Position numbers and translations under genes: made by a program. The notes beneath the pieces were generated by a model. It saw nothing but the letters and a program-made list of their open reading frames with translations. It did not search any database and was not told where the DNA came from. A stretch of DNA of 64,000 bases from Microbacterium sp. RU33B (GTDB lineage: Bacteria; Actinomycetota; Actinomycetes; Actinomycetales; Microbacteriaceae): contig NZ_FTPO01000003.1 of NCBI RefSeq assembly GCF_900155915.1, positions 310,001 to 374,000 on the forward strand, given 5' to 3'. Position 1 is the first letter of the stretch, and the number at the start of each line of letters is the position of its first letter. This document shows positions 28,511 to 36,686 of the stretch, in pieces.

Positions 28511-28912
28511 ATGACCGACATCGACTGGGACGAGCTGCGCGCCGTCGCGACGGAGGCGATGCAGCGTGCGTACGCACCGTACTCGCGCTACAAGGTGGGT
28601 GCCGCGGCCCTCGTGTCGGACGGCCGCATCGTGCAGGGCTGCAACGTCGAGAACGCGTCGTACGGCGTGACGCTGTGCGCCGAGTGCGGTCTCGTGTCGG
28701 ATCTCGCCATGACGGGAGGCGGACTCCTCGTGGCGTTCGTGTGCGTCAACGGCGAGGGCGAGACGATCATGCCGTGCGGTCGCTGCCGCCAGCTGCTGTT
28801 CGAGTTCGCGATCCCCGGCATGCTGCTGGAGACCGTGTCGGGCATCCGGACGATCGACGAAGTGCTGCCGGATGCCTGGGGCCCGCGCGACCTCGAGGAC
28901 GCGCCGCGATGA
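28511..28912 (+). CDS. cdd: Cytidine deaminase
   Basis: It converts cytidine and deoxycytidine to uridine and deoxyuridine. The product is 133 residues, the homotetrameric type. The zinc ligands and catalytic Glu are in 'LCAECGLVSD' and 'PCGRCRQLL'; 'YAPYSRYKVGAAAL' binds substrate. It stands between the importer and deoA, overlapping the latter by ATGA, so imported pyrimidine nucleosides are deaminated and then phosphorolysed. Confidence 0.97.
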   Translation: MTDIDWDELRAVATEAMQRAYAPYSRYKVGAAALVSDGRIVQGCNVENASYGVTLCAECGLVSDLAMTGGGLLVAFVCVNGEGETIMPCGRCRQLLFEFAIPGMLLETVSGIRTIDEVLPDAWGPRDLEDAPR

Positions 28913-30201
28913 GCGCCGTCGAGCCGTTCGACGCCGTCGACGTGATCCATGCCAAGCGCGACGGCGGCGCCGTGGCCGAGGACGCCCTCCGGTGGATGGT
29001 GGATGCCTACACCCGCGAGTACGTCACCGATTCCCAGATGGCCGCGTTCGCGATGGCCGTGTTCCTCAACGGCATGGAGCGCGACGAGATCCGCGTCATG
29101 ACGGAGGCCATGATCGCGTCCGGCGAGCGGATGAGCTTCACCGAGCTCGGCAAGCCGACCGTCGACAAGCACTCCACCGGCGGCGTCGGAGACAAGATCA
29201 CCCTTCCGCTCGCCCCGCTCGTCGCCGCCTTCGGCGTCGCGGTGCCGCAGCTGTCGGGCCGCGGTCTCGGTCACACCGGCGGCACGCTCGACAAGCTCGA
29301 GTCGATCCCCGGCTGGCGTGCGGCGCTGTCGAACGAGGAGATGTTCGCCCAGCTCGCCGACGTGGGCGCCGTCATCTGCGCCGCAGGTTCCGGCCTCGCC
29401 CCCGCCGACAAGCGGCTGTACGCGCTGCGCGACGTGACCGGCACGGTCGAGGCGATCCCGCTCATCGCATCGAGCATCATGTCGAAGAAGATCGCCGAGG
29501 GCACCGACTCCCTCGTGCTCGACGTGAAGTTCGGATCGGGCGCCTTCATGAAGGACATCGACCGTGCGCGCGAGCTCGCCCGCACGATGGTGGCGCTCGG
29601 CACCGACTCGGGTGTGTCGACGACGGCCCTCCTCACGAACATGAACACCCCGCTCGGCCTCGCGATCGGCAACGCCAACGAAGTGCGCGAATCGGTGGAA
29701 GTGCTCGCCGGCGGCGGCCCCGCCGACATCGTCGAGCTGACGGTCGCACTCGCCCGGGAGATGCTCGCCCTCGCCGGGCAGCCCGACGCCGACGTCGACG
29801 CCGCGCTGAAGGACGGCCGGGCGATGGATGTGTGGCGGGCCATGATCCGCGCGCAGGACGGCGATCCGGATGCCGCGCTGCCCACGCCCCGCGAGACCCA
29901 CACGGTCGTGGCCGACGCCTCCGGCGTCGTGACCCGCATGGACGCCCTGCCCTTCGGCGTCGCAGCCTGGCGTCTCGGCGCCGGACGCGCGCGACCCCAG
30001 GATCCGGTCGTCGCCACCGCGGGCGTCGACCTCCACGTCAAGCCGGGCGATCCCATCACCGCCGGTCAGCCGCTGTTCACCTTGTCGGCGGAGGATGCAT
30101 CGAGGTTCCCGCGCGCGATCGACGCCCTCGAGGGCGCGTGGGAGATCGGGGCCGAGGCCCCGGCATCCGTCCCGCTCGTGCTCGAGCGCATCACCGCGTA
30201 G
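28909..30201 (+). CDS. deoA: Thymidine / pyrimidine-nucleoside phosphorylase
   Basis: It splits thymidine or deoxyuridine with phosphate to base and deoxyribose 1-phosphate. The product is about 430 residues. The phosphate-binding 'DKHSTGGVGDK', 'SGRGLGHTGGTLDKLESIPG' (family signature), 'SSIMSKKIAEGTDSLVLDVK' and the C-terminal 'VDLHVKPGDPITAGQPL' are all present. It could be the broader pyrimidine-nucleoside phosphorylase (Pdp); deoA is the usual name in actinobacteria. Translationally coupled to cdd. Confidence 0.95.
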   Translation: MSAVEPFDAVDVIHAKRDGGAVAEDALRWMVDAYTREYVTDSQMAAFAMAVFLNGMERDEIRVMTEAMIASGERMSFTELGKPTVDKHSTGGVGDKITLPLAPLVAAFGVAVPQLSGRGLGHTGGTLDKLESIPGWRAALSNEEMFAQLADVGAVICAAGSGLAPADKRLYALRDVTGTVEAIPLIASSIMSKKIAEGTDSLVLDVKFGSGAFMKDIDRARELARTMVALGTDSGVSTTALLTNMNTPLGLAIGNANEVRESVEVLAGGGPADIVELTVALAREMLALAGQPDADVDAALKDGRAMDVWRAMIRAQDGDPDAALPTPRETHTVVADASGVVTRMDALPFGVAAWRLGAGRARPQDPVVATAGVDLHVKPGDPITAGQPLFTLSAEDASRFPRAIDALEGAWEIGAEAPASVPLVLERITA

Positions 30202-30210
30202 TCTCGTCCG

Positions 30211-30233
30211 GTCCCTGAGCTCGTCGCAGGGAC
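30211..30233. repeat. REP-like GTCCCTGAG hairpin between deoA and add
   Basis: GTCCCTG (30211-30217) and CAGGGAC (30227-30233) flank a 9-nt loop AGCTCGTCG. It resembles the short GTCCCTGAGC...GGGAC interspersed repeats I recall from many Microbacteriaceae genomes; this is the only copy noticed here. Confidence 0.5.
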
Positions 30234-30265
30234 GGCCCGATCCCGAACAACAGGAGACCAATTCC

Positions 30266-31381
30266 ATGCCGATCGAACAGCACGGCGACGCCGTCATCCA
30301 AGGGGTCTCGCTGCGGAGCCTGCCCAAGGTCTCGCTGCACGACCACCTCGACGGCGGCGTGCGGCCCGCGACGATCATCGAGCTGTCCGACGACCTCGGC
30401 CTCGAGGTGCCGTCGGACGATGCCGACGACCTCGCAGACTGGTTCGCGGAGAAGAGCGACTCCGGCTCGCTCGTGGAGTACCTGAAGACCTTCGACCTCT
30501 CCGTCGGCGTGATGCAGACGCCGGAGGGGCTGCGCCGGGTCGCCCGCGAGTTCGTCGAAGACCTGGCGGCCGACGGCGTCGTCTACGGCGAAGTGCGCTG
30601 GGCGCCGGAGCAGCACCTCACGCGCGGACTGACGCTCGCCGAGGTCGTCGAGGCCGTGCAGGAGGGCATCGAAGAGGGCGAGGATGCGGCGGACCGTTCC
30701 GGGCACGACATCCGGGTGGGTCAGCTCATCACCGCGATGCGCCACACCGACCGCTCGCTGGAGATCGCGCGTCTGGCGGTCGAGTTCCGCGGACGCGGGG
30801 CCGTCGGATTCGACATCGCCGGTCCCGAGGACGGATTCCTCCCCTCACGGCACCGCGCGGCGTTCGACTACCTCGCGTCGGAGTTCTTCCCCACGACGGT
30901 GCATGCCGGCGAGGCCGCGGGGCTCGACTCGATCCGCTCGGCGCTCATCGACGGTCGTGCGCTGCGTCTCGGCCACGGCGTGCGCCTGGCCGAGGACCTC
31001 GAGGTCGTGCAGCGCTCGGGCGAGGAGGTGCTCGTGCAGTTCGGCGACCTCGCACGCTGGGTGCGCGACCGCGAGATCCCGCTGGAGCTGTCGCCGTCGT
31101 CGAACCTGCAGACCGGGGCGATCGAGCGCTGGGGCACGACCATGGAGGACCACCCCTTCGACCTGCTGTACCAGCTGGGCTTCGCCGTGACGGTCAACGT
31201 CGACAACCGCACGATGAGCCGAACGTCGCTCACGCGCGAGCTCGCCGTGCTGGCCGAGACGTTCGAGTACGACCTCGACGATCTCGAGACGTTCCAGCTC
31301 AACGCCGCCGCGGGCGCGTTCCTGCCCGTGGAGGAGCGCGAGGAGCTGATCGAGCTCATCGCGGAGGGCTTCGACTCGTAG
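30266..31381 (+). CDS. add: Adenosine deaminase
   Basis: It deaminates adenosine or deoxyadenosine to inosine or deoxyinosine. About 371 residues. The zinc ligands 'SLHDHLDGG' (HxH), the catalytic 'VHAGEAAG', 'RLGHGVRL' and 'LSPSSNLQTGA' are all intact; 'HDHLDGG' rather than HTHLEG is a common actinobacterial variant. ATG 30266 has AGGAGA 8 nt upstream and gives the family N-terminus. Last gene of the nucleoside cluster, 64 bp after deoA with the REP-like hairpin between. Confidence 0.95.
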   Translation: MPIEQHGDAVIQGVSLRSLPKVSLHDHLDGGVRPATIIELSDDLGLEVPSDDADDLADWFAEKSDSGSLVEYLKTFDLSVGVMQTPEGLRRVAREFVEDLAADGVVYGEVRWAPEQHLTRGLTLAEVVEAVQEGIEEGEDAADRSGHDIRVGQLITAMRHTDRSLEIARLAVEFRGRGAVGFDIAGPEDGFLPSRHRAAFDYLASEFFPTTVHAGEAAGLDSIRSALIDGRALRLGHGVRLAEDLEVVQRSGEEVLVQFGDLARWVRDREIPLELSPSSNLQTGAIERWGTTMEDHPFDLLYQLGFAVTVNVDNRTMSRTSLTRELAVLAETFEYDLDDLETFQLNAAAGAFLPVEEREELIELIAEGFDS

Positions 31382-31434
31382 TCCGGGTGGGGGATGGCGG
31401 GCGGTCGCTCCGTCCGCCCTTCTTCGGCATCCGT

Positions 31435-31524
31435 GTGCACACAACTCCTCATCAACTGAGGTTCCCGGGTGTGTTCAGGGTGCGACACGCCGCTGCGGAG
31501 TCCCGGATGAGGAGTTGCGTGCAC
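31435..31524. repeat. Palindromic repeat element, left copy (family 1)
   Basis: The 18-bp arms GTGCACACAACTCCTCAT (31435-31452) and ATGAGGAGTTGCGTGCAC (31507-31524) match at 17 of 18 positions. A central block GTGTTC..GGT.CGACACGCC (31471-31491) sits at the exact midpoint. It shares its plan, length and 44 of 76 core bases with the element at 32475-32564. It contains the stop codon and the last ~16 codons of the DUF559 gene. Confidence 0.75.
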
Positions 31525-32368
31525 CCGCCCGGGTGTCCCGCGACTGCAGAACGGTCTTCAGCACGGCCAGCGTCTCCTCGCGCCGGTAGAGGATGTCCTC
31601 GGCGAGGGGCCGGATCGTCGTGTAGCCGAGGGATGCCGCGGCGATGTCGCGTCGTCGATCGCGCTTCTGGGCCTCCCACCCCTCGTGGTGAGCTCTGCTG
31701 TCGCACTCCACGATGAGCCATCCGTCGACGACGAAGTCGACTCGTCCGACTCCGGGGATGCGTACCTGCAGCTCGACGGAGCATCCGAGTCCTCGAAGCA
31801 TCAACCGTAGGATCGTCTCCGGGCCGGACTCGCTGCGGCGGTCCAGCAGGGGACGCAGGCGCCGGTAGCGGCGGGGAAGAAGCGCGAAGACCGCTGCGAG
31901 ATCGTGCTCGTCGACGAGCCGAAGGTGCCATGCGCTGTCCAGCGTCGCGATCGCGTCGCGCGGCGACTGGCATCGGCACGCCTGCGCGAGCGCCTCGACG
32001 AGTGACGTCGCGAGACACCGGCTCTCGACCGTCGTTCGGCGCCAGTGCCGCCGGACGTCGTGCGCCGTCGGCGGTATCCGGCTCATCCCCACGCTCACCT
32101 GCATGTGCAGGCGCCCGTCGCCCTGGACGAAGACGCCGAGTTCGGCGAGCAGCGAGACGCAGTCGAGCCGCCCGCCCTGGCGCGCGGCGCGCACCATTTG
32201 GGGGCTCGTACCTGAGGCCACATACACATTCCGCCGGGGTCGGAGGATCGTGCCGTCGCGGACAGCTCGGGCGAGGGAGCGGCGCGTGAGGCCGCGCGCC
32301 GCGAGGGCGGCCGAGCTGTACGAGGTCGTCGAGAGGAGTCGTCGTGCGGATTGCAGTCGGTTCGGCAT
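31475..32368 (-). CDS. DUF559-type endonuclease with N-terminal AbiEi-like winged helix
   Basis: About 297 residues. Residues 20-50 ('LAARGLTRRSLARAV', then 'ILRPRRNVYV') resemble the winged-helix of AbiEi-type antitoxins. The C-terminal domain has a Vsr/DUF559 nuclease core: Glu184 ('SGPETILR'), Asp211 ('GVGRVDFVVDGW'), Glu221 and Asp223 ('LIVECDSRAHH') and a basic helix 'RDRRRDIAAASLGY'. All PD-(D/E)XK-like residues are present, so it may be an active nuclease; the biological role of such solitary actinobacterial genes is unknown. No AbiEii toxin partner is nearby. ATG 32368 is chosen; TTG 32380 is an alternative. The gene lies between two copies of a palindromic repeat and its C-terminus is encoded inside the left one. 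Confidence 0.8.
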   Translation of the reverse strand: MPNRLQSARRLLSTTSYSSAALAARGLTRRSLARAVRDGTILRPRRNVYVASGTSPQMVRAARQGGRLDCVSLLAELGVFVQGDGRLHMQVSVGMSRIPPTAHDVRRHWRRTTVESRCLATSLVEALAQACRCQSPRDAIATLDSAWHLRLVDEHDLAAVFALLPRRYRRLRPLLDRRSESGPETILRLMLRGLGCSVELQVRIPGVGRVDFVVDGWLIVECDSRAHHEGWEAQKRDRRRDIAAASLGYTTIRPLAEDILYRREETLAVLKTVLQSRDTRAGARNSSSGTPQRRVAP

Positions 32369-32474
32369 CCCGCCACTCAAATCCCGCGTGACAGGGCGTC
32401 CTTCGCGAGGGGATCAGTCCGGGGATGAGCGGATGTCGGCGCCGTCCGGGGAGGAGCCGCCGAGCGCCAGCGCC

Positions 32475-32564
32475 GCGTGCGCAACTCCTCAGATATCGAT
32501 CCGGGACGGCGTGTTCGTGGTTCGACACGCCCGCGTGACGCAGGAATAAAGGAGTTGCGCGCGC
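32475..32564. repeat. Palindromic repeat element, right copy (family 1)
   Basis: The arms GCGTGCGCAACTCCT (32475-32489) and AGGAGTTGCGCGCGC (32550-32564) match at 14 of 15 positions, with the central block GTGTTC..GGT.CGACACGCC at 32511-32531. CAACTCCTC, the central block and GGAGTTG occur at the same offsets as in the left copy, with no gaps. It lies 107 bp upstream of the DUF559 start; the rest of 32369-32603 holds nothing recognisable. Confidence 0.75.
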
Positions 32565-32603
32565 TGACGAAGGGGTCGGGAGCATCGCGGCCCGGGCCGC
32601 GCG

Positions 32604-33566
32604 TCAGCGGCGGGCGACGTCCGGGTGGGTCGCGAGGTAGGCCTCGAAGGCCTCGGCCGAGGTCTTGGACGGGGTGAATCCGAACTCGGTCTTCAGGGCG
32701 TCGTTGGCGAGCACGGGCCGGTACCGGAGGAATCCGACCTGTTCGGGGCCGTGCACCGTGAGCCGCAGTGCGCGGCCCACGCGGAGGCCGAAGGCCAAGA
32801 GACCGGCGGGCACGGTGAGCGTCTTCTTGCCCAGCCGCTCGGCGATCCGGTGCACGGTCAGTCTGCCGTCGCCGGCGACGTTGTAGATGCCCGGCGGGCC
32901 GTCGGTCGCGGCGCGTGCCATCGCGGCGGCGACGTCGTCGACCCAGACGAAAACGAAGGGAGACTCGGATCCCCGGATCGCGAGGAGCCGAGGGCCGTCC
33001 CAGAGGGCCGTGATCTGGTTGCGCACCGTCGGGCCGAGGATCGTCCCGATGCGGAACACGACCTGTTCGAGCTCGGGGTGCGCCGAGCGGAACGAGCCCA
33101 GGAGCTGCTCGACCAGTCGCTTGTGCTTCGAGTACGCGAACTCGTCGTTCCCGCGCACGGGGTCGCTCTCGCGCAGCCAGTCCGGATTGTCGGCGTGGTA
33201 GCCGTACGCGGCACCCGACGACGACACGACGATTCGGCGCACGCCGGCGGCGACGCACGCCTCGAGGATGTGGCGGGACCCGTCGACGTCCACGCGGTAC
33301 TCGAGCTCGTGGTCGCGGCCGGGGTTCACGATCGCGGCCAGGTGGACGACGACGTCGATCCCGTGCCGTTCGAGAAGGGGCACGATGCCGGCCGGCCGGG
33401 TCACGTCGCAGTCCTCGTACACGACACCGTCGAGCGGATGCTCCGGCCGGCGCACATCCCCGGCCACGACGAGGGCGACGCCGGGGTGGGCGACGAGCGC
33501 CGCTGCGACATGCGAGCCGAGGAATCCGGCGCCCCCGGTGACCAGGACGCGAGCTCCGGCGCTCAT
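32604..33566 (-). CDS. NAD-dependent epimerase/dehydratase (extended SDR)
   Basis: A 320-residue extended short-chain dehydrogenase. The nucleotide-binding 'VLVTGGAGFLGSHVAAAL' opens the protein, 'VVHLAAIVNPG' follows, and the catalytic Ser and 'YSKHK' (Tyr-x-x-x-Lys) are present after 'VSSSGAAYGYH'. NAD(P) oxidoreductase or epimerase activity is likely, but the substrate is not determined; the family includes sugar-nucleotide epimerases and steroid dehydrogenases. It overlaps the BASS transporter by 4 bp and is the last gene of a three-gene operon with it and a flavin monooxygenase. Confidence 0.85.
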   Translation of the reverse strand: MSAGARVLVTGGAGFLGSHVAAALVAHPGVALVVAGDVRRPEHPLDGVVYEDCDVTRPAGIVPLLERHGIDVVVHLAAIVNPGRDHELEYRVDVDGSRHILEACVAAGVRRIVVSSSGAAYGYHADNPDWLRESDPVRGNDEFAYSKHKRLVEQLLGSFRSAHPELEQVVFRIGTILGPTVRNQITALWDGPRLLAIRGSESPFVFVWVDDVAAAMARAATDGPPGIYNVAGDGRLTVHRIAERLGKKTLTVPAGLLAFGLRVGRALRLTVHGPEQVGFLRYRPVLANDALKTEFGFTPSKTSAEAFEAYLATHPDVARR

Positions 33567-34522
33567 GCCGCCTCCGCCGCCTCGGCGAGCCCGCGCCGGG
33601 TCGCATCACCGCGGACGGAGCCGGTGCGGCGCTTCGTGTGCCGCGCCCACAGCGCCGCGACGACCAACCCCGCGATGATGTCCCAGATGCCCCACCAGCC
33701 GGCGACGATGGCCATGCCGCCGAGGCCGCCGAAGAACGTGAAGACCAGGCCGAGGCCGAGCCCCGCGTTGCGGATGCCCACCTCGAAGGTCATCGCCTTG
33801 CGCTCCCGCGTGCCGAGCCCGCCGACAGCGGCGGTCGACCACCCGATCGCGAGAGCCACCGCGTCGTGGATGACGACGGCGGCGAGGATCACGCCGATGA
33901 ACGCGATGAAGTACGCCCAGTTGCCGGCCAGCGCGGCCACGATGAACCCGACCAGCGCGATCAGGCTGAACCACTTCACGAACGGCTGGACGCGCTTCGC
34001 GAGCGCCGGCAGCTTCGCCCGCACGGTGAGGCCGACCACGAAAGGCAGGCCGATGATGAGGAGGATCTCGACGAGCATCTGCCAGCCGTTGAGCGAGACC
34101 GCCTGCAGGAGGGCGCGGGTGTCGTCGCGCAGCGATCCCCAGAATGCGATCGACAGCGGCAGCGCGAAGATGTAGATCAGGTTCCCCACCGCCGTCATCG
34201 ACACCGACAGGGCCACGTTGCCGCCCGATCGGTGCGTCAGCACCTGCGAGATGTTCCCCGGCGGGCAGCACGCCACGAGGATCATGCCGAGCGCCATCGA
34301 GGCCGACACCCGCAGCACGAGCGTGAGGCCGAACGTCACGGCCGGGAGCACGACGAGCTGCGCAAGGATCGCGATGACGAGGGGCTTGGGGCGGCGCAGC
34401 ACGACGCGGAAGTCGTCGGGCGTGGTGTCGAGCGCGATGCCCAGCATGATCAGGCCGAGGACGACGTTGAGGATCATCAGCGTCCCGGGCGTGAAGTTCA
34501 GGACGACGTCGTCGATGTTCAT
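33563..34522 (-). CDS. Bile acid:sodium symporter (BASS) family transporter
   Basis: A 319-residue protein with about nine to ten membrane helices. 'LVACCPPGNISQVLTHRSGG' and 'EVGIRNAGLGLGLVFTF' contain the crossover-helix motifs of the BASS fold that bind sodium and substrate. Family members move organic acids, pantoate, pyruvate or sterol-like acids with sodium. It overlaps the monooxygenase upstream and the SDR downstream by ATGA, so the three products are made together and may handle one substrate. Confidence 0.9.
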   Translation of the reverse strand: MNIDDVVLNFTPGTLMILNVVLGLIMLGIALDTTPDDFRVVLRRPKPLVIAILAQLVVLPAVTFGLTLVLRVSASMALGMILVACCPPGNISQVLTHRSGGNVALSVSMTAVGNLIYIFALPLSIAFWGSLRDDTRALLQAVSLNGWQMLVEILLIIGLPFVVGLTVRAKLPALAKRVQPFVKWFSLIALVGFIVAALAGNWAYFIAFIGVILAAVVIHDAVALAIGWSTAAVGGLGTRERKAMTFEVGIRNAGLGLGLVFTFFGGLGGMAIVAGWWGIWDIIAGLVVAALWARHTKRRTGSVRGDATRRGLAEAAEAA

Positions 34523-35883
34523 GAGCTCGCCTTCGAGGTCGGACGGAGGGATGATCGCCGGATGCGTCGGCGCTTCGCCGGGACCCCGGCATCCGGAACC
34601 TCACGCAGCTGCGTCGTCGCGGCGCGCACAGCGGAGCGGTAGGCGTCCTTGTTGACGTAGTACGACATGCGCTCGAGGCCGAGGTAGCGGTATCCGCCGG
34701 TCAGGTCGGGCCAGGGCTCGCCTGCCACACGCGCGCGGAAGGCCGCCTGCCGGGACGGCGGAGCGGAGAGGTAGGCGGCGATGAGCTCCGCCTGCTCGTA
34801 GCGCCCCTGCCAGCCGATGCCGGATGCTTCGATCATGCCCATGACGAAGAGACCGTTGAACGACGGCGGGAAGACGTTGAGGAAGAGCCGGGGCGACCAG
34901 CCCGTCCAGTTGAGCTCGGCGCGATCGACGAACGGGTAGTCGAGGGTGTAGCCCGTCGCCAGCAGCACCGTGTCGTACTCGCCGGACGAGCCGTCGCGGA
35001 AGCGCACCGTGTCGCCGTCGAATCGGTCGATGTCGGGCCTGATCTGCAGATCGCCCTGGCCGAGGTGATTGAGGATCAGCGTGTTGACGATCGGATGCGA
35101 CTCGTAGATCTTGTAGTCGGGCTTGGGGAACCCGAAGTGCACGGGGTCGCCGGTGAAGGCCTTCAGCACGCGCCGGTCGACGAACTGCTTGAGCGGTGCG
35201 GGCAGGGGCTTGCCCTGATTGAGGGTGTCGGAGGGGCGGCCGAAGAGATAGCGCGGCACGAAGTAGTACCCGCGGCGCACGCTCATGTCGACGGATGCCG
35301 CGTGGTGCACGGCGTCGACCGCGATGTCGCAGCCGGAGTTTCCGGCGCCGACGATGAGTACGCGTTTCCCCGTGAGCTGCGTCGCGGTCTTGTATTCCGA
35401 TGTGTGCATGAGCTCGCCGGAGAACTCGCCGCGGAAGGTGGGGACGTTCGGCTCGGCGAGGGTGCCGTTGGCCAGGACGATCCCCGCGTAGCGCTTCTCG
35501 ACCGGCCCCGCGGCACCGGCGGCTCGCAGCATCCAGGTGCCGTCGTCCTCCCGGGCGACCGAGGTGACCCGCGTATCGAAGCGGAACCGCTCGGTGAGTG
35601 CGAATCGGTCGGCGAAGTCGCGGAAGTAGCGGATGAGGGTGCGGTGGCTCGGATAGTCGGCCGTGGTGTCCATGGGGAACTCGGCGAACTCCGTCGTCGT
35701 GCGCGAGGAGATCAGGTGCGCGGACTCGTACATGGTGGACCGCGGATTCTCGATGTCCCAGAGCCCCCCGACACCGCGCGAAGCCTCGTAGCCGTCGAAG
35801 TCGATGCCGGCCTTCTGCAGCGCCCGTGCTGCCGACAGGCCCGATGGCCCTGCCCCGATGACGGCGTACGTCGGATCGCCCAT
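34519..35883 (-). CDS. Flavin-containing monooxygenase
   Basis: A 454-residue class B flavoprotein monooxygenase. FAD site 'YAVIGAGPSGLSAARAL' (residues 6-22), NADPH site 'VLIVGAGNSGCDIAV', and the FMO fingerprint 'FSGELMHTSEYK' (FxGxxxHxxxY/FK rather than the Baeyer-Villiger HxxxW). It probably N- or S-oxygenates, or oxidises, a small organic substrate. The ATG has AAGGAG 12 nt upstream, and TAACAT (35935-35940) is a plausible -10 upstream. First gene of the operon with the BASS transporter and SDR. Confidence 0.88.
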   Translation of the reverse strand: MGDPTYAVIGAGPSGLSAARALQKAGIDFDGYEASRGVGGLWDIENPRSTMYESAHLISSRTTTEFAEFPMDTTADYPSHRTLIRYFRDFADRFALTERFRFDTRVTSVAREDDGTWMLRAAGAAGPVEKRYAGIVLANGTLAEPNVPTFRGEFSGELMHTSEYKTATQLTGKRVLIVGAGNSGCDIAVDAVHHAASVDMSVRRGYYFVPRYLFGRPSDTLNQGKPLPAPLKQFVDRRVLKAFTGDPVHFGFPKPDYKIYESHPIVNTLILNHLGQGDLQIRPDIDRFDGDTVRFRDGSSGEYDTVLLATGYTLDYPFVDRAELNWTGWSPRLFLNVFPPSFNGLFVMGMIEASGIGWQGRYEQAELIAAYLSAPPSRQAAFRARVAGEPWPDLTGGYRYLGLERMSYYVNKDAYRSAVRAATTQLREVPDAGVPAKRRRIRRSSLRPTSKASS

Positions 35884-35963
35884 ATCGCTGTGCCACTCCT
35901 TCGTCCCGGGCCCCAGTGCCCGTGCGACCCCTCGATGTTAGCCGCTGTTAACCGAGGTGCGAA

Positions 35964-36686
35964 TCACACGGGGAGGAGGGCCAGGATTCCGCGGACGAGC
36001 ACGACGGTCGCGCCCGCCCAGGCGATGGACAGCATCGCGAGCCGGGCGACGCGTGCGGGCACGAGACGCGCGAGGAGGGTGCCGACGAGGATGCCTCCGA
36101 CCGTCGCCGCGACCAGGAGCCACACGTCTCCTGCGGGGGAGGCGGGAAGGCCCCGCAGCGCGACCGACACGAGGCTGAAGGCGACGAAGATCACCTGCAC
36201 GCTGGCCGCGAACCGGCGCTGCTCCCATCTGTCGCCGACCGCGTACGCGGCCAGCGCCGGGCCGGAGAGCCCGCTCGCGACGTGCATGAAGCCCGCGGCC
36301 GAGCCCGCCACGACCGCGCCCGCACGCCCCTGGAGCGAAGTCGACAGGGCCGGGATCCACCCCGCGACGAGCGCGAAGTACGCCATGGCCGCGATGAGGA
36401 GGAGGAGCGCCGCATCGGGCAGCACACGCACGAGCACGGCGGCGAACGGTGAGGCGACGAGACCCGGCCACACGAGCCACCACGTGCGCTTCCACTCGAC
36501 CTCCCGCCACACGAGCGGCACCGCGGACGACGACGCGACGAGGGCGAGGAGGAGGCCGATCGTGATGCCCTCGACGGGTCCGAAGAGGAGGACGACGGGG
36601 CCGAGCAGGACGAGCACGAAGCCGAGACCCGTGATGCGCTGGATGACCGCCGCGACGAAGGCCGCGACGCACGCCAGCAGGATCAC
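35964..36686 (-). CDS. TSUP (TauE/SafE) family membrane permease
   Basis: A 240-residue protein with about seven to eight membrane helices. The repeated TSUP signature is visible as 'IQRITGLGFVLVLLGPVVLL' and 'SGLSGPALAAYAVG'. Family members export sulfite, sulfoacetate or other C1-C2 sulfonates, but many are uncharacterised. GTG 36686 overlaps the stop of the hydrolase gene upstream (GTGA), so the two are coupled. It ends 80 bp before the FMO start, so the FMO promoter lies in that gap. Confidence 0.85.
   Translation of the reverse strand: MILLACVAAFVAAVIQRITGLGFVLVLLGPVVLLFGPVEGITIGLLLALVASSSAVPLVWREVEWKRTWWLVWPGLVASPFAAVLVRVLPDAALLLLIAAMAYFALVAGWIPALSTSLQGRAGAVVAGSAAGFMHVASGLSGPALAAYAVGDRWEQRRFAASVQVIFVAFSLVSVALRGLPASPAGDVWLLVAATVGGILVGTLLARLVPARVARLAMLSIAWAGATVVLVRGILALLPV

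Noticed and set aside
26794..28521. A 575-codon minus-strand frame opposite the nucleoside permeases
   Set aside because: It is rich in Arg, Asp, Glu and His as expected for the complement of hydrophobic GC-rich codons; the permeases on the plus strand are unambiguous.
31475..32368. Type IV toxin-antitoxin (AbiE) system
   Set aside because: Only the winged-helix part resembles AbiEi; no AbiEii nucleotidyltransferase gene lies on either side.
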